From contig NZ_JAUCBM010000011.1 of assembly GCF_030362795.1 (NCBI RefSeq), positions 1 to 64,000 on the forward strand: DNA of 64,000 nucleotides. Direction: 5' to 3'. This document shows positions 17,102-25,451 of this stretch, in pieces; positions within the stretch are counted from its first letter, which is position 1, and every line of letters begins with the position of its first letter. Below the pieces are notes generated by a model. The model was not told where the DNA came from, made no database searches, and saw only the letters and a program-made list of their open reading frames with translations. This DNA comes from Pseudochrobactrum kiredjianiae (GTDB taxonomy: Bacteria; Pseudomonadota; Alphaproteobacteria; Rhizobiales; Rhizobiaceae). Position numbers and translations under genes: made by a program.

Positions 17102-18559
17102 ATGAAGCTGTTCATCGCAGGACTGGACACCGAGACGAATACATTTTCTCCGATGCAAACCGGACATGAAGCCTTCAGTGAGAACCAGATTGCATATGGA
17201 GATGCGACCAGTAAACCTTTGAATTGCTGTTCTTCTCAGCTGTTTGTCTGGCGCAAAGCAGCAGAAGCCAAAGGCTGGGACATTGTTGAAAGCCTGTGCG
17301 CCGTGGCTGAACCCGGCGGCAAAACCACCCGTGCTGTTTATGAAAGTTTTAGAGCAACAATCCTGAATGATCTTAAAGCTGCGATGCCTGTTAACGGGGT
17401 TATGCTCGCATTGCATGGTGCTTGTGTTGCGGATGGCTACGATGATGTTGAAGGCGACCTGATTGAGCATGTGCGCCAGATTGTTGGCCCCGACATTGCC
17501 ATTGCAGTTGAACTCGATCTGCATTGTCACCTCACTGATCGTATGGTCGACAACGCCACCATAATTGCGACGTACAAAGAATACCCACATACGGATATTG
17601 AGGAAGTTGCGGCTCAGCTTTTTGCTGTGATGGTGAAGACTCTGGCTGGCGAAGTGCAACCGGTTATGGCGCTGTATGATTGCAGAATGATCAGCACCTT
17701 TCGGGTCCATCAGGCACCATTACGCGGGATTGTGGACAGAATGAAAGCCATGGAAGGCCATAATGGTATCTTGTCGCTCTCTTTCGGACACGGTTTTCCG
17801 TGGGGTGATGTTGAAGATGTCGGCGCAAAAATGCTGGTGGTTACAGATAATGACAAGGCGCAGGCAGCCAGAATTGCTCAGGAGTTTGGCGAAGAAATCT
17901 TCAATGCCCGTGATACCCTTCTAGGCGACTACCTGACCATTGATGAAGCACTTGACCATGCAGTTGCTGCAACTCAGGGCCCGATTATTCTGGCTGATGT
18001 CTCCGACAATGCCGGTGGCGGTGCACCGGGGGATTCCACCTTTATTCTGCGACGCATTATCGAGCGCGGTATTGAAGATGTTGCCAGCTGTCTTTACTGG
18101 GATCCGATTGCAGTCCGTATGTGCAAAGAAGCCGGAGAAGGTGCGACGCTTCCCTTACGTATTGGCGGTAAAATTGGTGAGGCATCAGGCGACCCGCTCG
18201 ATCTAGTTGTGACTGTACGGCGTATCAGCGCTGGCATTACCCAGCGCTTTGGCATCGTGCCGCTCTCTATCGGCGATGCCGTATGGGTTAGTGCAGGCAG
18301 CGTGGATATTGTTTTGAATAGCGCACGCACACAGACTTTTCATCCGGAATGCATGAGTGCGCTGGGACTTGACCCAACCAAGAAAAAAATTGTTATTGTG
18401 AAATCAAGCAATCACTTTCGTGCCGGTTTTGAGCCGATTGCCCGTGAGATTCACTATGTTGAGGCACCCGGTGCTCTGCAACCGCACTTCGATAAAGTGC
18501 CTTTCACCAAATTGAAAAAAACTTACTGGCCACGGGTGGATAACCCTTTCCCCATTTAA
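17102..18559 (+). CDS. M81 family metallopeptidase (MlrC/microcystinase C type)
   Basis: 485-residue protein with the MlrC N-terminal domain (opening FIAGLDTETNTFSP, then MLALHGACVADGYDDVEGDL) and the MlrC C-terminal domain (ILADVSDNAGGGAPGDSTF). D139, H141 and H163 (ELDLHCH and EYPHTD) have the same spacing as the zinc ligands D167, H169 and H191 of Sphingomonas MlrC, which opens tetrapeptide products of microcystin degradation at the D-Glu/Adda region. No signal peptide, so cytoplasmic. Wider family members occur in many non-degrading bacteria beside peptide ABC importers; the true substrate here is unknown but an unusual or D-residue peptide is plausible. GGGGAA precedes the ATG. Confidence 0.88.
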   Translation: MKLFIAGLDTETNTFSPMQTGHEAFSENQIAYGDATSKPLNCCSSQLFVWRKAAEAKGWDIVESLCAVAEPGGKTTRAVYESFRATILNDLKAAMPVNGVMLALHGACVADGYDDVEGDLIEHVRQIVGPDIAIAVELDLHCHLTDRMVDNATIIATYKEYPHTDIEEVAAQLFAVMVKTLAGEVQPVMALYDCRMISTFRVHQAPLRGIVDRMKAMEGHNGILSLSFGHGFPWGDVEDVGAKMLVVTDNDKAQAARIAQEFGEEIFNARDTLLGDYLTIDEALDHAVAATQGPIILADVSDNAGGGAPGDSTFILRRIIERGIEDVASCLYWDPIAVRMCKEAGEGATLPLRIGGKIGEASGDPLDLVVTVRRISAGITQRFGIVPLSIGDAVWVSAGSVDIVLNSARTQTFHPECMSALGLDPTKKKIVIVKSSNHFRAGFEPIAREIHYVEAPGALQPHFDKVPFTKLKKTYWPRVDNPFPI

Positions 18560-18597
18560 AAAAAACGCCCTTCCGGCTGTTCAAAACACCGGAAGGG
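18560..18597 (-). terminator. Rho-independent terminator of the D-amino acid lyase gene
   Basis: CCCTTCCGG (18568-18576) and CCGGAAGGG (18589-18597) form a 9-bp stem with a 12-nt loop. In the minus direction it is followed by CGTTTTTTTT, and it begins 8 bp past the stop at 18606. The opposing M81 gene ends inside the T-run side, so the same hairpin may limit read-through from both genes. Confidence 0.85.
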
Positions 18598-18605
18598 AAC
18601 CACTC

Positions 18606-19868
18606 TTAAAAATAGGTCTTCAATGCATCCGTAATGTTGTAATCCTCATCCACCAGAGAGAGGATATCCCATTTATCAAATGTTGTGCATGGGTGTGAAA
18701 TTCCCATACCGATCATATCTCCGACCGACAGCTCAAGATCTTCGGGAAAACGCATAAAACCGTGCTGATCATTCATATCAATGATCTCACACGCCTCAGG
18801 CAAATCCCGTGGCTTGCCACCCTGTTTGGACACCAGATGCGGTATCGGAAAACCAGCATCCGTACCACAATCGCGCCGTCCTGCCGAAACCAGTGCCAAG
18901 CCTTTTTCCGGAATTGACTGCACATAAGCCCAGACTTCCAAAGCTCGGCGCAAACCATCAGTTTCACCCGTATGGGCAGCCAGTCGCTGATGTTGTGCAT
19001 GATACAAGGCTGAGTCATGCGTGACATAACAACCGCTGCGCGTAACCACGCGTGCGCTGCATCCTGCCAGTCTTTCCAGAACAATATCATAATAAGAAGA
19101 GCCGCCAGCGGTCACGAGCGGATTTTCACAGCCGAACAGACCTTCATCCTTACAGGCTTGATAAAGCACTGCAATATCATCCATAAAGGCCGCAACAACC
19201 TGTTCTTTATGTTCTGCCGGTGCTTTAATCAGCCCTTCAAAAGCCTCTACGCCAACCAGAGACAGCTCTGGCGCAGCACTGATTTTTCTGGCCAGTTCCA
19301 AAGCGGCCTGATTGGTGCGGCAGCCCGTGCGCCCGCCTTCAAATCCACGTTCCACCAAGACTTGCAACGGCGTACCCACCTGATGACGACGCATAGCAGC
19401 CGATGCTGCCACAATGCCTGCTTCACTGTCAATCAGCATCATAAATTCAATCTTGCCAGCTTTGACAATGCCTGCAATCGCATCCAGTTCAGCACGACCA
19501 ACTGCTTGATTAGCAAGAATAATACGGGTCGCACCAAAGGCAACGCAAACCTGCAATTGCTGGATTGTAGCGACGGTCAGAGCCCATGCCCCATCAGCAA
19601 GCTGCTGAGCCATAATCTGCGGACACATCGTGGTTTTAACATGCGGAGCAATCAAGGCGCCGCGCTCTGCCACGAATTTCTGCATCCAGCGGGAATTGTG
19701 CTGAAGTGCTTGCGCACGTATGACAGCAACAGGCAAAGGCACATCTCCTGCCAGCACGTTCCAGCCCTGCTTGCCAATTTCACCCAATCCGAGTTTTACA
19801 CCGGATGGGATAGCTTTCGACGTATCATCCACTACAATCGCTTTTAGTGGCTCAAGATTGAAGGTCAT
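18606..19868 (-). CDS. PLP-dependent D-amino acid lyase (D-serine dehydratase / D-threonine aldolase type)
   Basis: 420-residue fold-type III enzyme with an alanine-racemase-like barrel. K78 in APHVKTTMCP is the expected PLP lysine. The C-terminal D-serine-dehydratase-like domain ends with SHPCTTFDKW, whose H392 and C394 match the zinc-binding His-x-Cys of eukaryotic-type D-serine dehydratases. Such enzymes convert D-serine to pyruvate and ammonia, or cleave D-threonine and other D-3-hydroxy amino acids. It would consume D-amino acids released by the neighbouring peptidases. Divergent from the XRE-cupin regulator. Dehydratase versus aldolase activity cannot be decided by eye. Confidence 0.85.
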   Translation of the reverse strand: MTFNLEPLKAIVVDDTSKAIPSGVKLGLGEIGKQGWNVLAGDVPLPVAVIRAQALQHNSRWMQKFVAERGALIAPHVKTTMCPQIMAQQLADGAWALTVATIQQLQVCVAFGATRIILANQAVGRAELDAIAGIVKAGKIEFMMLIDSEAGIVAASAAMRRHQVGTPLQVLVERGFEGGRTGCRTNQAALELARKISAAPELSLVGVEAFEGLIKAPAEHKEQVVAAFMDDIAVLYQACKDEGLFGCENPLVTAGGSSYYDIVLERLAGCSARVVTRSGCYVTHDSALYHAQHQRLAAHTGETDGLRRALEVWAYVQSIPEKGLALVSAGRRDCGTDAGFPIPHLVSKQGGKPRDLPEACEIIDMNDQHGFMRFPEDLELSVGDMIGMGISHPCTTFDKWDILSLVDEDYNITDALKTYF

Positions 19869-19918
19869 GGATGCTCTTTCTCATTCGCATTCGTTATAAA
19901 TATCAGATGACAAGATCG

Positions 19919-19966
19919 GAAAAAATTTTCTTATCATATCTATCAATTTTCATTATCGTCAATGAA
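19919..19966. promoter_or_regulatory. Palindromic elements in the divergent lyase/XRE promoter region
   Basis: GAAAA-AA-TTTTC (19919-19930) and TTCATT-atcgtc-AATGAA (19949-19966) lie in the 148-bp gap between the D-amino acid lyase and its divergent XRE-cupin regulator. Either could be an autoregulatory site. Both are short and AT-rich, so chance is not excluded. Confidence 0.35.
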
Positions 19967-20016
19967 ATTAAAACGAAGTATTCAGGCATAACTGAAACGC
20001 AAGGTGTAAAAATAAA

Positions 20017-20640
20017 ATGAGCGATCAAAAAGCCGTTCTTGGTGATTATCTCAAAGATATTCGTCTTCGCAATCATTGGACATTATCACAGGTAAGCACC
20101 ATGACCGGTCTTGCGGTCTCGACCTTATCGAAGGTTGAAAACAATCAAATGTCCCTGACCTATGATCGTCTGGTACAACTCGCTCAAGGCTTGAAAATTG
20201 ATATCGTTGAGCTTTTTGGCACATCTTCAGAGAATGATACGCCCAACCTGCTTGGTCGACGCACGTTCACCCTTGTAGGGCATGGCCGCTCAATTAAAAC
20301 TCAGAATTATGATTATCTCTATCTCTGCACCGAGATTTCCAAAAAATCGATGGTACCGATCTTTGCTGTTGCACATGCGCGCACGCTGGAGGAATTCGGC
20401 CCGCTTATTCGCCACACCGGTGAAGAATATTTCTATGTCCTTGAAGGCGAACTGGAGCTGCATACAGAGCATTATGCGCCCTTACGTCTCAAAAAAGGCG
20501 ATTCCGCTTATTTTGATGCCACAACCGGCCACGCATATCTCAGTCTGAGTGAAGAGCCGGCACACATCCTGTGTGTCTGCTCCACGTCAGAAAGCGAACT
20601 GGCTGCCTCCATACACAAAGAGACAAATATTCGCGACTGA
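20017..20640 (+). CDS. XRE-family regulator with C-terminal cupin sensor domain
   Basis: 207-residue transcription factor. Residues about 8-65 are a Cro/CI-type helix-turn-helix (LGDYLKDIRLRNHWTLSQVS, then LAVSTLSKVENNQMSLTYDRL). Residues about 110-190 form a cupin_2 barrel (RHTGEEYFYVLEGELELHTE, then LKKGDSAYFDATTGHAY) expected to bind a small ligand. Relatives such as PuuR and SutR control amine, amino acid and sulfur use. It is divergent from the D-amino acid lyase and directly upstream of importer B, so it is the best candidate for local control. Confidence 0.9.
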   Translation: MSDQKAVLGDYLKDIRLRNHWTLSQVSTMTGLAVSTLSKVENNQMSLTYDRLVQLAQGLKIDIVELFGTSSENDTPNLLGRRTFTLVGHGRSIKTQNYDYLYLCTEISKKSMVPIFAVAHARTLEEFGPLIRHTGEEYFYVLEGELELHTEHYAPLRLKKGDSAYFDATTGHAYLSLSEEPAHILCVCSTSESELAASIHKETNIRD

Positions 20641-20774
20641 TCTCCTTTTGCATAAAATTAGCGTACGATAAGAAAAATAGTTGCGCTTCGTAAAATCGTT
20701 ACCTACTCTGGAGCTGCGGTAAAATTGCCAAAAAGGCACTGTTCGTCACCGCCGAACTTCGGAGGGGATTAAAA

Positions 20775-22316
20775 ATGATAATTTCAAAGTGGAAATCCGT
20801 CTGTCTTGCTTTTTTATTAACTTCAACCGCTCTTTCAGGAGCACTCGCCGCGCAGGATGTGCTTATTCTTGCGCGGGCGGAAGATCCGCCAACGGCCGAT
20901 CCGGGTATTGAGATCAGCAATAGCGGCTACACACTGACCTATGCTACCTATGAGAGACTTGTAGCCTATAAAGGCGAGACAACTGAGGTTGGGCCCCAGC
21001 TCGCAGAGAGTTGGACATCGGATGATGCAGGTCTTGTCTGGACTTTCAAAATCGCCAGCGGTCATAAATTTGACGATGGATCGCCCGTAGACGCTGCAGC
21101 AATTAAATTCAGCTTTGACCGTTTGATGAAGCTGAAAGCCGGTCCGTCCGATGCGTTTCCAGTTCTAAAAGAGGTTGAGGTTGTTGACCCTCAGACTGTT
21201 AAATTCATTCTGAATGCCCAGTTTGCACCTTTTATTTCCACACTCGCCGTTTCCGGTGCTGCCATTATTAATCCTAAAGTAATGGAGCATGAAAAAGACG
21301 GCGACATGGCTAAAGGCTGGCTTGCCGAACATTCCGCTGGCAGCGGTGCCTACCGTATCGCCAGTTGGGAGCGCAACCAAAGCATCGTGCTTGAACGCAA
21401 TGAGCACTATAATGGCGCTGAACCTGCGTTAAAACAGGTCGTCATGCAGATTGTCGGCGATGTTTCAGGGCGCCGCCTGAAGCTGGTCAGCGGTGATGCA
21501 GATATTATTGAGCAAATTCCGCTCGATCAGGCTGAGGCACTGGCAAAAGATCCATCGGTTGTGGTTGAGAGCAACCCCAGCATGTATGTTAATTACATCT
21601 ATATGAACAATAAGCAGGCACCGCTTGATAATGTAAAAGTTCGTCAGGCCATATCCTATGCTATTGATTATCAGGGCATTATTGACGGCATTATGCTTGG
21701 TCAGGCCAAGCAGATGCGCGGCCCTGTGCCAAGCGGTATGTGGGGGCATGATCCTGACGGTTTCCAATACACTTACGATGTTGAAAAAGCGAAAGCTTTG
21801 CTCGCAGAATCCGGCGAGAAGAATATCAGCCTCACCTATACGTTTTCGCAGGCTGATCCCGCATGGGAGCCGTTTGGCCTTGCACTGCAAGCCTATCTCG
21901 CAGAAATCGGCATTAAACTTGAGCTGAAATCCGTAGCGGATACGACCAAACGCGAACTTGCAGCCACCGGAAAATACGACATGTCTCCCGGGGCATGGAC
22001 ACCGGATTTTGCTGATCCCTATATGTTTATGAATTACTGGTTTGATCCGGATCGCATGGGCGGGCCCGGCAACCGTTCATTCTACAACAATCCGGAAGTT
22101 GGCAAACTGGTCAAAGAAGCTGCCAGTATTGTAGATGAAGATAAGCGCAAAGCGCTTTATATCGAAGCACAGAAAATCTCTACGCAGGATGCGCCATATC
22201 TCTATATTATGGAAAAGAACGACATCTTTGCCCGACGTGCAGTGGTGAAGGGTTACGTCTATAACCCGATGCTCATTCAGGTCTATAATTTCGCAACAAT
22301 GTCGAAATCAGAATAG
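20775..22316 (+). CDS. Peptide ABC importer B, periplasmic binding protein (family 5)
   Basis: 513-residue solute-binding protein with a signal peptide of about 25 residues (SGALA, then AQDVL). The mature part shows the SBP_bac_5 landmarks LAESWTSDDAGLVWTFKIA, KFDDGSPVDAAAIKFSFDR, the SGAYRI turn and NVKVRQAISYAIDYQGII. The tail contains PYLYIMEKNDIFARR, as in many dipeptide/glutathione-type binders. GGAGGGG precedes the start. It leads a five-gene operon; two hairpins lie between it and the permease genes. Confidence 0.9.
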   Translation: MIISKWKSVCLAFLLTSTALSGALAAQDVLILARAEDPPTADPGIEISNSGYTLTYATYERLVAYKGETTEVGPQLAESWTSDDAGLVWTFKIASGHKFDDGSPVDAAAIKFSFDRLMKLKAGPSDAFPVLKEVEVVDPQTVKFILNAQFAPFISTLAVSGAAIINPKVMEHEKDGDMAKGWLAEHSAGSGAYRIASWERNQSIVLERNEHYNGAEPALKQVVMQIVGDVSGRRLKLVSGDADIIEQIPLDQAEALAKDPSVVVESNPSMYVNYIYMNNKQAPLDNVKVRQAISYAIDYQGIIDGIMLGQAKQMRGPVPSGMWGHDPDGFQYTYDVEKAKALLAESGEKNISLTYTFSQADPAWEPFGLALQAYLAEIGIKLELKSVADTTKRELAATGKYDMSPGAWTPDFADPYMFMNYWFDPDRMGGPGNRSFYNNPEVGKLVKEAASIVDEDKRKALYIEAQKISTQDAPYLYIMEKNDIFARRAVVKGYVYNPMLIQVYNFATMSKSE

Positions 22317-22330
22317 CGGAACTCTGCACA

Positions 22331-22361
22331 TCACGGCGGGTAAAATCATGAACCGCCGTGA
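22331..22361 (+). promoter_or_regulatory. First intercistronic hairpin after binding-protein gene B
   Basis: TCACGGCGG (22331-22339) and CCGCCGTGA (22353-22361) form a perfect 9-bp stem with a 13-nt loop, 14 bp past the stop codon. No T-run follows. The placement matches the hairpin after binding-protein gene A. Confidence 0.65.
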
Positions 22362-22381
22362 TAACTCAACCTCAGGCATCA

Positions 22382-22423
22382 ACCGGCAGACTATGCACCT
22401 GAACTGGTGTTCTGTCTGCCGGT
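22382..22423 (+). promoter_or_regulatory. Second intercistronic hairpin after binding-protein gene B
   Basis: ACCGGCAGA (22382-22390) pairs with TCTGCCGGT (22415-22423); inside, CACC (22396-22399) pairs with GGTG (22406-22409), leaving a symmetric 5-nt by 5-nt internal loop and a 6-nt apical loop. A tandem hairpin pair is likely to protect the upstream mRNA end and dampen permease expression. Confidence 0.6.
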
Positions 22424-22507
22424 CTCATCCCTTCCTATCTGCGGCAGCATCAGAATTGACAGCGCCAAGACTGTCAAATTACGTTCTGTTCAAAAGGGTT
22501 TCCACTG

Positions 22508-23521
22508 ATGGCAATCACCCGAATTATTATTCCGCGTCTTATCTTGTTGTTTTTTGTGGTTTTCGGCGTCGCCGTTATCACATTTACGATTTCGCATCTT
22601 ATTCCGGGTGATCCGGCGCGTATGATTGCAGGGGATCGCGCCAGCGCCGAAACGCTTGAAAATATCAGGCGTAATCTTGGTCTTGACCGGCCTGTCGTCG
22701 AGCAATTTACCATCTATATCGGCAATCTTCTGCAAGGCGATCTCGGAACGTCCCTACGCACTAATCGTCCTGTTGCCGCTGACATACGCACATTTTTACC
22801 CGCAACACTTGAGCTTGGCACAGTCGCTTTGCTGATTTCTATTCTCATCGGCGTGCCGCTCGGTGTATTATCAGCGGTCTATAAAGACGGACCTATTGAT
22901 CAGGTGGCACGAACTGTATCGGTGTGCGGTATCTCTATGCCAGTATTTTGGTTCGGGCTGGTTCTCATTTATCTCTTTTATGCCAAGTTTCAGATCTTAC
23001 CCGGCAGCGGGCGTCTCGCAATGGGCATTGTTGCACCAGAACGCATAACCGGATTTCTGCTGATTGACTCACTGCTTCAGGGGCGTTTTGATGCTTTCCG
23101 CAGTGCTCTTTATCACATTATTCTACCCGGTTTTGTGCTGGCATTCGCCAATATGGGCGTGATTACCCGCCAAATCCGTGCCTCAATGCTGGATGTCTTG
23201 CAAGAGGATTATATCCGTACCGCAAAGGCAAGCGGGCTGCGCAGACGCATCATTATTTTCAACTATGCCCTGAGAAATGCTTTGATCCCGTCCATCACTT
23301 TGCTCGGGCTGGCGCTGGGTGACCTGCTTTATGGTGCGGTACTGACCGAAACGATTTTTGCATGGCCAGGCATGGGCACCTATGTCGTGACCTCGATTCA
23401 AACGCTCGATTTCCCAGCCATTATGGGTTTCACCATCGTTGCTTCCATCGGTTATGTGCTGATCAATCTGATGGTTGATCTGGCTTATATGCTCGCCGAT
23501 CCGCAGATCAGGGAGGTTTGA
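22508..23521 (+). CDS. Peptide ABC importer B, permease subunit 1 (DppB type)
   Basis: 337-residue membrane protein. ISHLIPGDPARMIAGDRAS near the N-terminus, the EAA loop DYIRTAKASGLRRRIIIFNY and the end VDLAYMLADPQIREV identify a DppB-type permease. It is slightly longer than importer A subunit 1 because of an insert before the EAA loop (GSGRLAMGIVAPERITGF). The next start lies two bases past its stop. Confidence 0.91.
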   Translation: MAITRIIIPRLILLFFVVFGVAVITFTISHLIPGDPARMIAGDRASAETLENIRRNLGLDRPVVEQFTIYIGNLLQGDLGTSLRTNRPVAADIRTFLPATLELGTVALLISILIGVPLGVLSAVYKDGPIDQVARTVSVCGISMPVFWFGLVLIYLFYAKFQILPGSGRLAMGIVAPERITGFLLIDSLLQGRFDAFRSALYHIILPGFVLAFANMGVITRQIRASMLDVLQEDYIRTAKASGLRRRIIIFNYALRNALIPSITLLGLALGDLLYGAVLTETIFAWPGMGTYVVTSIQTLDFPAIMGFTIVASIGYVLINLMVDLAYMLADPQIREV

Positions 23522-23523
23522 GT

Positions 23524-24429
23524 ATGTCGGTAACACTGCCAACAGAACAAGCTACAGCCGCCGCATTACCAAAAACCAAAACCATATATGACCGGCTGCA
23601 TTTTCTCTGGTATCTCAGCCGTCGTAGTCCCCTCACCTTGCTTGGTGCTGGTATCATTACGCTTGTGCTGATTATGATTATATTTGCACCATGGATTGCC
23701 CCTTATAATCCGGACAAGATATCCCTGACTGCACGATTAGCGCCACCAAGTGCTGCCCACTGGTTCGGAACGGATGAGGTCGGACGCGATCTGTTTTCCC
23801 GTGTTGTTTATGGTGCGCGCGCTTCTTGCGGCGCAGCATTTATGATTGTGCTGATTTCTATGAGCATCGGCGTAATGATCGGGTGTCTGTCCGGTGTACT
23901 TGGCGGACGGATCGATACCGGCATTATGCGCCTGATGGATGTGGTGATGGCATTGCCGGCACTGGTACTGGCCATGGCATTGGCTGCGGCTCTGGGGCCA
24001 AGCCTTTTCAACTCAATGCTTGCAGTAGCGATCGTTCGCATTCCTGCTTATGTGCGCCTTGCGCGCGGGCAAACACTGTCCTTACGCGAGCAGGTTTATG
24101 TGAAAGCTTCACGCACTTATGGCGCCTCCCCTTTCTATATTCTCCGCTGGCATATTCTGCCGAATGCTATGTCACCGATTATCGTACAAGCCACACTTGA
24201 TCTGGGTGGGGTTGTTCTCATTGCAGCCGCATTAAGTTTCATTGGTCTTGGCGCACAACCGCCAACAGCCGAATGGGGCGCTTTGGTGAGCAGCGGTCGC
24301 AGTTTTATGCTCGATCAATGGTGGTATGCAACATTTCCTGGTCTGGCAATTCTAATCACCGCTATGGGCTGCAACCTGCTGGGTGACGGTATCCGTGATA
24401 TGCTTGATCCGCGCCTGAGGACCAGATGA
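23524..24429 (+). CDS. Peptide ABC importer B, permease subunit 2 (DppC type)
   Basis: 301-residue membrane permease. APWIAPYNPDKISL, then HWFGTDEVGRDLFSRVVYGA, the EAA loop VYVKASRTYGASPFYILRWH and GDGIRDMLDPRLR at the end place it in the DppC type. ATG at 23524 (GGAGG seven bases upstream) is preferred over an in-frame TTG two codons earlier. Overlaps the ATPase start by four bases. Confidence 0.91.
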   Translation: MSVTLPTEQATAAALPKTKTIYDRLHFLWYLSRRSPLTLLGAGIITLVLIMIIFAPWIAPYNPDKISLTARLAPPSAAHWFGTDEVGRDLFSRVVYGARASCGAAFMIVLISMSIGVMIGCLSGVLGGRIDTGIMRLMDVVMALPALVLAMALAAALGPSLFNSMLAVAIVRIPAYVRLARGQTLSLREQVYVKASRTYGASPFYILRWHILPNAMSPIIVQATLDLGGVVLIAAALSFIGLGAQPPTAEWGALVSSGRSFMLDQWWYATFPGLAILITAMGCNLLGDGIRDMLDPRLRTR

Positions 24430-25451
24430 TGACAGCAACATTGACGAAATCAACTGAGCCTGTATTGGCCATTCATGGTCTATCGCTGGAATTTCCAACA
24501 TATAGTGGTGCAGTTAAAGCCCTCGATAATATCTCTATTGATGTCAGGCAGGCCGAAATTATTGGCATTGTCGGAGAATCCGGCTGCGGCAAGTCTGTCA
24601 CGACAATGGCAGCAACACGATTACTGCCGGAAGGACGCTACAAGATCACCAGTGGCTCCGTGCGGCTGTTTGGTCGTGATACATTGGCGATGGAAGAAAA
24701 AGAATTACAGGATGTCCGCGGTAAACTGGTTTCAACTATTTTTCAGGAGCCTATGAATGCGCTTAATCCCACCATCCGCATCGGTAAGCAGCTGATCGAT
24801 ATTATCCAGCGCCATGAAAAAGTCAGCACAACAGAAGCCACACGCGTTGCGCGGGATATTCTGGCTGACATGCTCATCGGCGAACCGGAACGGGTAATGA
24901 AAGCCTATCCGTTTGAATTGTCAGGCGGTATGCGTCAGCGTGTGCTGATTGCGATGGCTTTTTCCTGCAATCCTAGTCTGATTATCGCAGATGAACCGAC
25001 AACCGCACTTGATGTGACGGTACAAGCCGTGATCTTGCGCCTTATCCAGAACCGTGCGCGGCGTACCGGCACTTCGGTCGTCTTTATTTCACATAATATT
25101 GCCGTGGTTTCACAACTCTGCGACCGGCTTTACGTGATGTATGCAGGCAGAATTGTCGAGAAGGGTATAACACGCCAGGTTCTTGAATCACCGCAACATC
25201 CTTATACGCAAGCACTGTTGCGCTGTCTGCCGGAGCGGGTAAATCCCAAACAGGAACTGGAGGCCATTCCGGGTACTGTGCCTAATTTATTACATCCGCC
25301 AGCGGGTTGTTTTTTCGAGCCGCGCTGCAAAGAAGCGACTGAGCAATGCAAAGTTCAATCCCCCGCCTTGGCTGGTGTTGAAACACAGCAGGTTGCATGC
25401 TGGCAACGCGAAGTTTTTACATCAGCATGTCATAAAGGGGAACTGCAATGA
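24426..25451 (+). CDS. Peptide ABC importer B, ATPase subunit 1 (DppD type)
   Basis: 341-residue ATPase with Walker [10 protein letters not shown]-loop TIFQEPMNALNPTIRI, signature LSGGMRQRVLIAMAF, Walker B LIIADEPTTALD and switch FISHNIAVV (N where most relatives have D). The C-terminal extension GCFFEPRCKEATEQC is the iron-sulfur-type cysteine segment of oligopeptide importers. Two adjacent ATG codons make the exact first residue uncertain by one. Confidence 0.91.
   Translation: MMTATLTKSTEPVLAIHGLSLEFPTYSGAVKALDNISIDVRQAEIIGIVGESGCGKSVTTMAATRLLPEGRYKITSGSVRLFGRDTLAMEEKELQDVRGKLVSTIFQEPMNALNPTIRIGKQLIDIIQRHEKVSTTEATRVARDILADMLIGEPERVMKAYPFELSGGMRQRVLIAMAFSCNPSLIIADEPTTALDVTVQAVILRLIQNRARRTGTSVVFISHNIAVVSQLCDRLYVMYAGRIVEKGITRQVLESPQHPYTQALLRCLPERVNPKQELEAIPGTVPNLLHPPAGCFFEPRCKEATEQCKVQSPALAGVETQQVACWQREVFTSACHKGELQ

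Noticed and set aside
19017-19847. 276-codon plus-strand frame opposite the D-amino acid lyase
   Set aside because: Antisense to a well-supported PLP enzyme, no ribosome site, composition not protein-like.
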